36,977 nt of DNA from a virus: positions 1 to 36,977 of the IMG/VR virus record IMGVR_UViG_3300030116_003560, one strand, 5' to 3'. Positions within the stretch are counted from its first letter, which is position 1. Each line of letters opens with the position of its first letter. Shown in pieces: positions 25,501 to 33,304 of the stretch. The notes beneath the pieces are model-generated. The model saw only the letters and a program-made list of their open reading frames with translations, had not been told where the DNA came from and did no database searches. Position numbers and translations under genes: made by a program.

Positions 25501-28500
25501 AACAATGTTTGGTCTTATGATAAAGACGATAGGTGGACTTGGTGTAAAGATACAGGATTTACTACCCCTAATACTACCGGAACAACGGCGGCTCATAAGG
25601 CCATACACGCTACTTGGATGAGAGATTTGCCCCACTCTTTGTGGTTCCAATATCACTTCGGCCAAATTAATAAAAACCCCGTTAATAGTTGTGATGAGTT
25701 TGTTTCAAACACAGGGTTAGCATGGACAAAGATAAATCCTACAGAGCAAAGTAATAATGGTATTACAACGTCTACTACACAAGTGCCCATACCACAACAT
25801 ACGTTTAACGAATTAATTGCGGCGGGCAAATCAAGTGGTGTTGCCGAAATGATAAGCACAGATTCTAACGGTAATGTAGGAATTCCTTTTAGGTTTATAT
25901 TTAGGGGTCTGGGTATAGAAACCACCACAACAACGGGCGGAAGTCTTACTACGAGTATAGGATATAATACCCATAAATATTATCTACAGGACTGTATGTA
26001 TATTAGTCAGAAAATACCCACTACTCACAATCATTATATTAGAATAGAAAATTTTTCAAATGATTATAAGCACCTGTGGTTGTTGTGGTCTGATATGAGA
26101 AATAACGGTAAAGCAAACGCCGCCAACAATACAAGAAAAGTAAACTTTGGTTTTGCTCACCCCCTTATGGATAACTACACAGTAAAATTAGCCTTTATAG
26201 ACCAAGTAAATGATGAAGGCTTCGCTGAAGTTTTCACAGAGTTAAAAATAGGTGAAGATATTGGTATGTGGAATATAGACCCAAGCACAGACCCAACGAC
26301 AGGTATGCCATTCCATACTCCTGTTGATTGGGATGCCGCAACCAAAAACGTGACTATGCAATATCAAGGTAATAATAATTACCAATTTACTTTACCTACA
26401 GGCGTTTTGAAATCTGGCGATACTTTTACACTAAGAAATCTTCACCCCGGAACGCAATTAGAAGGTAAAACTTTTACAATTACTACCGGAACAAACGCTA
26501 TAGTAAATCATGGTAATGGCTCTTCCACAGTATATGGAACATTAACAACGCCGCCAATGGCAAGACCAAGCGGCACTAATACCGCAGACAATTATGGTGG
26601 GACTACAATAAGCAAAGATGGTGGAACAATAGTCGGTAAAATAGTAGGAACGCCACTACTAGATTCTAAATATCAAAATTGGGGAGATAAGGGCGGCTCT
26701 TTAGTTATAATTGACTCTTCAAGATTCTTTAATCTTAACACAGGTAGTAATGGTGGTATGTCTGGTAGAGACGCAGGTGGTGAGACAAAATTAGAAGACT
26801 TTGTTGCTACTATTAGGGGCTATCCGGCTCTTATTGATAACTATTGGAATCAAATACTTACCACTTCTAAGAATACGGGAGATATATTCAGTAATCACCC
26901 AAATGAATTAAAACTAATTAACGATAGTGCTAGAGTTAATGGTAATATTTATGTCGGAGACACTTCTATACAATTAGAATCTACAGAAGAGTTTGGGGAT
27001 GCAGGTTATGGTATAATACAAGCGTTGGGAGATGAGGCTACAAAAGCGAGTATACCACAAAAATTCTTTTTTCATTGGGGTTGTAAAAACCCCACAGAAA
27101 GAGAAGCGCATATACATAACACCGCAAACCATTCTTCTTCTAACGAGTTTTTAGTGCAATCGGGAACGGGCTTTACAAATGGGCCTACCGCATCTACATG
27201 GGAAACATGGGGAATAAAAGCGGGTATGGTGTGTCAGTCATCCTATAATGGTTTATATTACACGGTCACGAGAGTTATTAGTAATACAAGTTTAAAACTC
27301 CATAGAATACCTAGAGGATATACCGAATTAGTAGAGGGTGGGGATATAGATGCAAATTTAGGGCCGGAAAATACAGGAGAATCACTAACGTTTTCCCCAC
27401 AATTAGGTAAAGTATATCTTACTTCTTTGGCAGAGTCGGAAGCGGGTAGCCAACAAAGAATAGAGACAATAGATAATAGTATACCGTCTACTCTAAGACT
27501 TACTTTCAATAGTGATAATCTAGCCGATATTTCAGAAAATGCAAACACAACGGCAGGCGGCTCTAACAAACACGCCGGGTTTTATTTCCTCTATGAAGAT
27601 ACAACATTTAAAGACGTAAGAGATTGGTGGTCGGCTTATTACGCAGAAACAGAAAATACTTATTTGGGAACAGGAGATTGGAGAAACAGTTTAAATGGTG
27701 GGACAGGTCATAACGCATCCTTACTAAATAGTTATCTTTTCAATAAAAAAAGACTAACTTTTATCTATAGAAAAACAGGCAATCAAGGAGATATAGATAC
27801 GGGGTGGCAAAACACGAAATTCAAAACAACGGAACAGTATGGTTGGTATGGGTGGCCTAGAACGAGAACGCAACTTGGTGATGGGCCTGTTATTATCAAT
27901 GTGTTAAAAGACAAAGACGGAAATTCTACAGAAAACACAGGAGTTTTAATTGCCTTCACTAACGGTTATAATGCTGATACTGTCACTACCTTTTCTGTTG
28001 ATACAGTAAACCCGACCACTCAATTTACTCAAGGGGAGAAAGTATATGTTGAGGCGGGCGATAGTAGTATTGTTGAAGTAGGAACGATACAATCTATGAC
28101 AGGAACAACTATTACTTTAACGGCTAATAATCTTGTAGCCCTACCAAATAATACACAACTAAGGCGAAATATACGAGAAAGCAAGGAAAATACCGCTTCT
28201 ATTCTACATAAACTTATCAACGATAATTATTCTGATATATTTAGTGCTACATTAAATGCCAACCAAGTTGTAATTACAAGGAAAAACCCAGATTTATATG
28301 ATACTCATAATGACCCCGGAGATTTTATCCCTTTCAAATTGGGCGTTTCTGATTATGGCGACCCGGATGACGAGTATGGGACTTATGGTGCAGGTCTTGA
28401 AGTGACATTGGCGGGAGTAGGAAACGTGATTGGTTTTACTGTAGGTATACCTTCTGAAAATAATAAGGTTCAGATAGGCGGCATAACTTACCAACAAGAA

Positions 28501-31236
28501 ATAGCCCGTTTGTATACACAATCTATATTGGCGCAAGTTTCTGATACTGCCGAAGGGGATGTGGGTTATGGTTCAGAAGTAGAAATACATAAAAATAATT
28601 ACCCTACTGTCTCAGCCCATAATTCTGTAGCGCCAGATTTCGCTCTAAGAATGATGATGTTTATTGGTGGGCAAGTAGAAGATAGAAACATAGGAACATT
28701 CTACGATAATGATAAATTTAGAGTCATGTGGAATGCCGGACTAATGAAGAGTTGGTTGCCACCCACAAATATTGCTACACCTATGGACATAAATAACGTG
28801 CCTATAACTAGAAACATGACTACAGATGGAACGACTACAAACTCAGATAGTTTTGGGGGTATAATAGATTCTAGGGGTAAGAATATCTACAACACTATAA
28901 AAGATATACACAAATCTTCTGGTGTAGGTATAAACAATACTATCAACACATTTAGTTTCCAATTAGGTAGAGATGGTAGGGTAGACTTTAGACCTAAATT
29001 TAATAGCGGTTTAATAATGAATAGAGACAGTCTAATGGTTAGCGAAATGGATAGTAGTATAACGTCTAAAATTAGTCATGTTAGGGTTTACTATAATGAC
29101 AATGCCTCTTTCTACGACCACCCTACTACTTCTATGGAAGATACTACCAAGTGGAAAATATTTAAATTCCCCGCTATAAAAAATGCAAAAGAAGCGCAGG
29201 CCATAGCAGAATCGGAATACGCCACACTACAAAACTCAACACTTTCTATCCGAGCCAGACCTAAATTAGACATTAATGAAAAGGACAAGATGATACACAA
29301 AGGAAGATACGGTTATCTAGCAGACCCATACCTAGCAAATCAAGGGGTTAATGATACAGATGATTCTACAGACCATTTTAACAGTCACCAATGGACTAGA
29401 ATAGGAACAGGTGGTGCGTTTATTAACGGTATGGTAAACGCTTTAGATGGAAGGCAAAATCAAGGAGATGATTCTCATAGATATGGGTCATCAGACAGAC
29501 CTCACGCAGTAAATGATGTAAACGCAACGGATTACACAGAAAATTTCTTTTTCTATGGGGCTAACAGTCTATCTTATGCTCTCCAAGTAGTCCACATACC
29601 TAACGGGGCGCCTTTATCGGATGATGACGAAAATGATTTGAGGGTAATAATTAGTTTAAAGAATGGGCAGGGCACCTTCGCTAACGATAGCGCTACAGAT
29701 GCCGATATAGAGGCGGCAGAGTTTACTGTGCATTTATTCCAATTCACCTTCTCCAATGGCAATACAGGAGATGCTAGGGCAAGAAGAAAGGGCGCAACAC
29801 AGGTGGCTCATACCTCGGTAAATGTAAAGGGTAGTGGATTCTATGAGATTGAAATGCCTAACTATGCAGGTAAAAATATGGTTATTTCTGTAAACGCAGA
29901 ATACCTAAGAGCGCTTCTAAGACATAGGTGCGGAAACCCCAATCAGTCTAACATACTCAAGAATGCTCACAGTATACCCAATACGGGTGGCAGTAGCCTG
30001 TCTTTAGATACAGGAAATGATGACTCTATATTCCCTCTGGGTATAAGACATTGGACTACGCAATCAAACGGTATGTATTCTGGTCTTAGGTCATTTTATT
30101 ATGCACCTAGAATCCATGTCTGTCAAGACTTGGCTTATTGGCCGGGAACCTTCATCAAGTATACTGATGCGGGGCTTGGTCTTGACAACGAAACTTTAAC
30201 TATAGAACAAGTAAAATGGCAAGTAAAGGCGGGCCAAGAGCCAATAATAAGTTTACTATTAGAAAAAGATTTATCTTTTAGGGCTAAAAATATTTTGGGA
30301 AGTATTTTGCCCGGTGGCCCAGACTACGGTGAAACTAGCCACAGTATAGGTGCTTACGTCACTCCCTCTCAAGAGCCATCAGATAATGCGGGCGCAAATA
30401 CTTTACCGGGCGCAGGCACCAACCCACCCAACGCACCGCCAAGTTTTAGTTATACAGAAGAAGACCAAAACGTATCACAAGCAATAAACCAACAGGGATT
30501 CCAACATCAAATACCCAACGATGGTGGGAGTAATGTTGGTGGTGGTTATAACGATAACACAGGGCAAGGGTCTGGTCACAATAGCGGCGGCTCTACTATT
30601 AATCAAATAGGTAGTGGTGCTTATGCTAATATTAGGGGGCATGGGGATATGTTGATGGATAACATAAGTAGTCAAGGTCAATGGTCTATACTAGGTCAGA
30701 GAAAGCCCGCACCTACACCTAAGAGCATAAGGGGCGCAGACGCACCAATAGATATGAAACCCGTTGGTGGAACGGCTTGTAATACAGACGATGGTTATTC
30801 TTTACCGGGCAAAGGAACGTCTTCGTCTGAGGGTGGCTACCAAGATAACAACGCTATCTCTGGTGAAATTATTATTCCCCCAGATATTATGGGTGACGAA
30901 ATAGAATTGTGGGGAGAAGTAAGTCACGCTATAGGCTCTTTAGATAATACTAACGCTACCATAACTACAACGATTACTTGTAATGGTATACAAGATTCTC
31001 ACACGCAAACAATAAGGAGTAATACTAGCAATTCTCGTGTTTCTTTACTCCCTAGAAGAAACTTAAGTGGTTTGGCTACAAGCGGAAACAGAGTTAAAAT
31101 AAGAGTAGAAAGAACAAGTCACTCTAGTAATGACTCAGACTACAGTAGCGTTATTATACACAACGTAAACGTTGGATTAAATAGAGCGGTTTCTACTGCG
31201 CCTAACGCAACAAATAGTTTTGTCGCTAATCAATAA
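22561..31236 (+). CDS. Giant baseplate hub / host-recognition protein (about 2890 aa)
   Basis: The start is uncertain. GTG at 22561 has GAGGG 10 bases upstream and a short overlap with the tape measure. ATG at 22519 would add 14 residues read from inside the tape measure gene, with no good SD. By order it takes the place of distal tail plus tail-tip (gpJ/gp27-like) genes. Residues about 365-460 have LamG-like strands (YRVFINGVEDKANVYNL). Residues about 464-573 resemble one half of a hub domain (RPIWRGVLSNLKIKQKNNQG; EIEISAEDRISMLG). Another hub-like half appears near 2139-2580 (INTFSFQLGRDGRVDFRPKF; LTIEQVKWQVKAGQEPIISL). About 1500 beta-rich residues separate them. A Gly/Asn/Pro-rich linker (about 2600-2700) and a final beta-sandwich (about 2780-2890) end the protein. 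It probably forms the tail tip and binds the host surface. Confidence 0.7.
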   Translation: MRKVNTKYGAWLAGYYDDFLGARAIPDDRNTPSKSADYDHTNSHHGNPMNGEATLNPRFRWANCERAHTSGIVYFTGLNNKLLRNKGLFEWLSWDSIRNRPDDWEGRAQIQYPDGHIPNRGRFNNAAGSSYQLISNGYNTNSNYFIPSGDIDATFGRVTIENWSNNNLNNKISGGINYNTTEIKSGAFFTQRAHLTGIWAGECFPFSTDEHNKNMFAPVRTASGKPFLVVQSNRTTYNAQNDKPTIVYDGDLNSRLDNDVFTARVCVRSFNGSDFAHPMDSSTNKSHIYPSLEFRIGYAKPADPMLTESGFSGTPAIQYTHDFYTGGGANLDYDFYGAKYLDNNTKVDIKTEDMWIDFEFVINYTTGKYRVFINGVEDKANVYNLAGSPTAGSLYGWEMDLRPQFFTAGQRDDGVNASYAPKQTTQYLMLDRVGLVHHLNDSPIFDNPDDTTIHSLEVTLPANGISNARLKLFDDAQYEANTDSFGKQTSSYYLNLKKVLTEGNDWELLVFGDENSSHVDRPIWRGVLSNLKIKQKNNQGREIEISAEDRISMLGKQIPLWEVGQKATSDEGDTSAYWLYDAKGFGKIMNFGARELEMLSNKLGFDVDDGYQEQSDQRTQMGASHPIQMYNNEDENGPNYVERYYDGKGIIGFSQEYVSNTLNTILYFNTTSGYSAGDNITIKHSGFHDGTYAIASVDNTRNTVNILASNLAYSPETAKIIMLTNYVVEPNFDFEEWGSTYDSTTGQYGKNVWDWNVNERQHPNTNDATSDFMTVVFDSDPGLKIGDDFYITAEKKSSNSASEFTAPVGVKHVKHTVREIVSGRNYYLQNRVGYSPALSHSTAFNESGDYSWNHKWYIVRTFSEVANPELPQHTGDNGTATGTSFHVDKITENLTPVANSGDDRFKLNGTSTVIAKIDVGDYLYQMSGQNETWGAIVVEKIGTTQIRVENQWKPGGATNSQAFNIRRSRPLRQIGSPTQNNNVWSYDKDDRWTWCKDTGFTTPNTTGTTAAHKAIHATWMRDLPHSLWFQYHFGQINKNPVNSCDEFVSNTGLAWTKINPTEQSNNGITTSTTQVPIPQHTFNELIAAGKSSGVAEMISTDSNGNVGIPFRFIFRGLGIETTTTTGGSLTTSIGYNTHKYYLQDCMYISQKIPTTHNHYIRIENFSNDYKHLWLLWSDMRNNGKANAANNTRKVNFGFAHPLMDNYTVKLAFIDQVNDEGFAEVFTELKIGEDIGMWNIDPSTDPTTGMPFHTPVDWDAATKNVTMQYQGNNNYQFTLPTGVLKSGDTFTLRNLHPGTQLEGKTFTITTGTNAIVNHGNGSSTVYGTLTTPPMARPSGTNTADNYGGTTISKDGGTIVGKIVGTPLLDSKYQNWGDKGGSLVIIDSSRFFNLNTGSNGGMSGRDAGGETKLEDFVATIRGYPALIDNYWNQILTTSKNTGDIFSNHPNELKLINDSARVNGNIYVGDTSIQLESTEEFGDAGYGIIQALGDEATKASIPQKFFFHWGCKNPTEREAHIHNTANHSSSNEFLVQSGTGFTNGPTASTWETWGIKAGMVCQSSYNGLYYTVTRVISNTSLKLHRIPRGYTELVEGGDIDANLGPENTGESLTFSPQLGKVYLTSLAESEAGSQQRIETIDNSIPSTLRLTFNSDNLADISENANTTAGGSNKHAGFYFLYEDTTFKDVRDWWSAYYAETENTYLGTGDWRNSLNGGTGHNASLLNSYLFNKKRLTFIYRKTGNQGDIDTGWQNTKFKTTEQYGWYGWPRTRTQLGDGPVIINVLKDKDGNSTENTGVLIAFTNGYNADTVTTFSVDTVNPTTQFTQGEKVYVEAGDSSIVEVGTIQSMTGTTITLTANNLVALPNNTQLRRNIRESKENTASILHKLINDNYSDIFSATLNANQVVITRKNPDLYDTHNDPGDFIPFKLGVSDYGDPDDEYGTYGAGLEVTLAGVGNVIGFTVGIPSENNKVQIGGITYQQEIARLYTQSILAQVSDTAEGDVGYGSEVEIHKNNYPTVSAHNSVAPDFALRMMMFIGGQVEDRNIGTFYDNDKFRVMWNAGLMKSWLPPTNIATPMDINNVPITRNMTTDGTTTNSDSFGGIIDSRGKNIYNTIKDIHKSSGVGINNTINTFSFQLGRDGRVDFRPKFNSGLIMNRDSLMVSEMDSSITSKISHVRVYYNDNASFYDHPTTSMEDTTKWKIFKFPAIKNAKEAQAIAESEYATLQNSTLSIRARPKLDINEKDKMIHKGRYGYLADPYLANQGVNDTDDSTDHFNSHQWTRIGTGGAFINGMVNALDGRQNQGDDSHRYGSSDRPHAVNDVNATDYTENFFFYGANSLSYALQVVHIPNGAPLSDDDENDLRVIISLKNGQGTFANDSATDADIEAAEFTVHLFQFTFSNGNTGDARARRKGATQVAHTSVNVKGSGFYEIEMPNYAGKNMVISVNAEYLRALLRHRCGNPNQSNILKNAHSIPNTGGSSLSLDTGNDDSIFPLGIRHWTTQSNGMYSGLRSFYYAPRIHVCQDLAYWPGTFIKYTDAGLGLDNETLTIEQVKWQVKAGQEPIISLLLEKDLSFRAKNILGSILPGGPDYGETSHSIGAYVTPSQEPSDNAGANTLPGAGTNPPNAPPSFSYTEEDQNVSQAINQQGFQHQIPNDGGSNVGGGYNDNTGQGSGHNSGGSTINQIGSGAYANIRGHGDMLMDNISSQGQWSILGQRKPAPTPKSIRGADAPIDMKPVGGTACNTDDGYSLPGKGTSSSEGGYQDNNAISGEIIIPPDIMGDEIELWGEVSHAIGSLDNTNATITTTITCNGIQDSHTQTIRSNTSNSRVSLLPRRNLSGLATSGNRVKIRVERTSHSSNDSDYSSVIIHNVNVGLNRAVSTAPNATNSFVANQ

Positions 31237-31948
31237 ATTTATCTCTTAGGGCTAATATTTTTTTGGCTTTGGTTCTACCTATCCCCTTTACTTCCATTAG
31301 AGATTTTTGAGTTTGTCTACTGTGCAAAACTTTTGGGAGAGAACCAAAGTGTTGTAGTAAATCTACTGCCATAGCGGGAGTCACACCCGATATAGAAGAA
31401 AGCACCGCAACCCTATCATCGCTTGGTTTACTATTTTCCTTTCTTACGAAGTCTGGAAGTCTATTTATCTGGGCGCCGCCATCCATCATCATTTGTGTAT
31501 GGTTTATGATAAGCCAATCTACAAACTCTTCCATGCTCTGTAATTCCATGTATTTTATTTTTGGGAAGCGCTGATAAAAAGTCAGTTTAAATCTGGAAAT
31601 AACTTTTTTCATTTTACTCATTTCGATTGCCATTTTTTGTCTGTTAGCATAGCCGGGAACATAGGGCTTAAGTTTAGTGCCGTAGACAACCAACATAGGG
31701 TTCTCCCAATTTTCTTCCAAGTCCCTTAATTGGTCTACTATAGTCCTTGTTCTACCGCTACCAATTATACTGCGGTAGAGGTCATTGATTTCTTTAGCCT
31801 CTATTCCCCATTGGCCCATGCCATAGTCAGCACTAACCATGCGCTTTACTTTAGCCTTGCCATTTTTATTGTCTTGCGACCAATCGCCTAGCCTCATCAG
31901 TATTTTATTCACGACTTTGGGGTTTTCTCTATCGTCTATTAGTAGCAC
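31226..31948 (-). CDS. XPF/Mus81-family (ERCC4) nuclease with tandem HhH
   Basis: GTG start at 31948, with no close SD but a TATA-like box 26 bases upstream. The 240-aa product has an N-terminal ERCC4 nuclease core: IDDRENP (D5, D6, R7, E8), ADYGMGQWGIEAKEINDL (D41, E50, K52, D56) and YRSIIGSGRT. It is close to the family pattern GDXnERKXXXD but reads ADY and EAK, so the GD and ERK motifs are each altered at one position while the acidic residues and Lys remain. The C-terminus has two helix-hairpin-helix units (LSSISGVTPAMAVDLLQHFG; LMEVKGIGRTKAKKILALRD), the (HhH)2 DNA-binding end of XPF/Hef. No helicase part is present. The predicted role is cutting branched or flap DNA during viral replication or recombination. 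Its 3' end overlaps the hub gene by 11 bases. Confidence 0.85.
   Translation of the reverse strand: MLLIDDRENPKVVNKILMRLGDWSQDNKNGKAKVKRMVSADYGMGQWGIEAKEINDLYRSIIGSGRTRTIVDQLRDLEENWENPMLVVYGTKLKPYVPGYANRQKMAIEMSKMKKVISRFKLTFYQRFPKIKYMELQSMEEFVDWLIINHTQMMMDGGAQINRLPDFVRKENSKPSDDRVAVLSSISGVTPAMAVDLLQHFGSLPKVLHSRQTQKSLMEVKGIGRTKAKKILALRDKFID
31257..31263 (+). terminator. Possible oligo-T terminator for the late operon
   Basis: A run of seven T lies about 20 bases after the hub stop, in a T/A-rich context. Archaeal termination often uses such U-tracts without a hairpin. It lies inside the 3' end of the convergent nuclease gene. Evidence is weak. Confidence 0.3.
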
Positions 31949-31969
31949 AAATACTTGTGAACCTGTAGC

Positions 31970-31977
31970 ATATTTAA
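31970..31977 (-). promoter_or_regulatory. TATA-box promoter for the ERCC4 nuclease
   Basis: On the minus strand this reads TTAAATAT. Its centre is about 26 bases before the GTG at 31948, which fits a transcript beginning at the start codon. The element has the same TTAAATA core as the promoter at 12911. It lies within the 34-base gap between the microprotein gene and the nuclease. Confidence 0.5.
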
Positions 31978-31981
31978 GTAG

Positions 31982-32122
31982 TTATATGATGCAACCGTCA
32001 TCTCCACAACAAGATACTATCTTAGTGTGGCAATTTAGACAAGCGGATGAACCATGCACTTCTATAAATCCCTTATCGCTAAAACAAAGCGGGCATCTAA
32101 CTTTCTTCTGTGTCATTGTCAT
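31982..32122 (-). CDS. Zinc-ribbon microprotein (46 aa)
   Basis: ATG at 32122, preceded by AGGAGA from the end of the primase gene; an internal ATG at 32116 is possible. The product contains VRCPLCFSDKGFIEVHGSSA and then CLNCHT, i.e. Cys10/Cys13 and Cys28/Cys31, the classic spacing of a zinc ribbon like those in TFIIB or TFS. A further CCGDDGC lies at the C-terminus. Possible roles are a DNA- or RNA polymerase-binding accessory factor. It is encoded just after the primase in the replication operon. Confidence 0.65.
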   Translation of the reverse strand: MTMTQKKVRCPLCFSDKGFIEVHGSSACLNCHTKIVSCCGDDGCII

Positions 32123-32127
32123 ATTTA

Positions 32128-33132
32128 TCATTCTCCTGTTCCGTGTAGCCAACAGGAATCATTACAAAGGTTTCTTGCTTTGAACCAATTAGCCGAGGGA
32201 GTGCGAGCGTATTTTAGAAGAGACATTACTTGACTTTTAGTAGTTTGCCTATTGTAATCACGCCACCCCAGAGTAGAGATAAATTCTGTTATCTCTTCCC
32301 CTATTTGGGCCGTCTCTTCTGCGTTGAAATTGTCTGGTGGGGCAAACCACCTAAGATTGTCTGCTAGATAGAGTGCTAGTGCTACTCTTATCTCGTGCTT
32401 AGGGTTCTCGTGCTTGATGGCCTTTGCTAGACAAGGGGGGATAGGCACTTGATTCATCGTGCTTATCTCACCATCGAATGGTTCTAGGCTAGGCTCTTGG
32501 ATTTCAAGAGCGGGGTTATCAGCAATCCACCTAACTATATTAAAATTAGAGGGTCTTTTTTCTCCCCTAAATGGGTCATTTTTCTTTAACTCCTTCTTGG
32601 GTTCTTTAGGGATTGTATAAGTCAATGGGCTTTCTTTGAATTTATCCACATCAATATTTACTGCCCACTTACCACGAGCCACATTAAATGTGTCTGGAAC
32701 CCTTGTAAGTTTTTGGGGGTTTCCTACCCCATCTAAAGTCACAAGCCCTTTGGCTTTTTGTGTCTGGTATCGTGTGATGTGTCGTGCTATTGCTTGTCCC
32801 TTTACGGGCTTCTCAAATATCTCATGCACATGGAAGCCACGACCCGTAGCAACCACCCTCACATCTCCATTTAATTTAGAGAGTAAAGTAGCAACGTCTT
32901 TTTTTACTTGTTCTATTCCATGCGTAGGTGTAGTGTCAAAGTCCCACCATGCTCTATCTATGATTACTGATTCTGGGTCATATTTCCAAGCCTTAGTAGG
33001 GTGCCTTCTCTCGTAGGAATACAATGAAGTATAGATGGATGCTTTACCGTTTAATTTTCTTACATACTCGTCAAACTTTTCCCTAGTATCACAAGGTCTA
33101 CGCCTAAGACCCATCTCTCTAGGGAATAACAT
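32128..33132 (-). CDS. Archaeo-eukaryotic primase with PriL-like C-terminal domain
   Basis: ATG at 33132; 334 aa. The N-terminal half has AEP primase motifs: I, WWDFDT (D64 and D66, metal ligands); II, ATGRGFHVHEIF (the SxH-like motif around H101/H103); and LTRVPDTFNVARGKW (R144), followed by VNIDVD as a candidate third acidic motif. The C-terminal part (about 228-330) looks like the iron-sulfur domain of the archaeal large primase subunit: PIPPCLAKAI (C234), HEIRVALALYL (H246, R249), WRDYNRQTTKSQV, and NLCNDSC (C323, C327). One of the usual four Cys appears absent. It probably makes primers for the viral PolB encoded upstream in the same operon. A single-chain PriS-PriL arrangement is the unusual feature. 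Confidence 0.75.
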   Translation of the reverse strand: MLFPREMGLRRRPCDTREKFDEYVRKLNGKASIYTSLYSYERRHPTKAWKYDPESVIIDRAWWDFDTTPTHGIEQVKKDVATLLSKLNGDVRVVATGRGFHVHEIFEKPVKGQAIARHITRYQTQKAKGLVTLDGVGNPQKLTRVPDTFNVARGKWAVNIDVDKFKESPLTYTIPKEPKKELKKNDPFRGEKRPSNFNIVRWIADNPALEIQEPSLEPFDGEISTMNQVPIPPCLAKAIKHENPKHEIRVALALYLADNLRWFAPPDNFNAEETAQIGEEITEFISTLGWRDYNRQTTKSQVMSLLKYARTPSANWFKARNLCNDSCWLHGTGE

Positions 33133-33136
33133 ACTA

Positions 33137-33304
33137 TCACTCTGGTAAAACTATTGTCTGTTGATAACCGCAAGCGCAACCCGCTACGGTAATCATCTCT
33201 GGCTTATCTCCTTGACGGCCGGTAAGCCTAACCACATCTTCATATCCTTCCCACATATCATCTGCACCACAACTTTCGCATTTAATCATTTTTTCTATTG
33301 CCAT
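33137..33304 (-). CDS. Zinc-ribbon microprotein (55 aa)
   Basis: The ATG at 33304 overlaps the end of the nuclease gene by 10 bases, and the primase ATG lies 4 bases after its stop. It has Cys9/Cys12 (IKCESCGADD) and Cys43/Cys45 (GCACGYQQT), with strands between, so it looks like a degenerate zinc ribbon with a CxC second knuckle. The location between a Cas4-like nuclease and the primase suggests a replication or repair accessory. Function is unknown. Confidence 0.6.
   Translation of the reverse strand: MAIEKMIKCESCGADDMWEGYEDVVRLTGRQGDKPEMITVAGCACGYQQTIVLPE

Noticed and set aside
31839-32183. Plus-strand open frame opposite the nuclease and zinc-ribbon genes
   Set aside because: It lies antisense to genes with clear motifs and has no SD or recognisable content.
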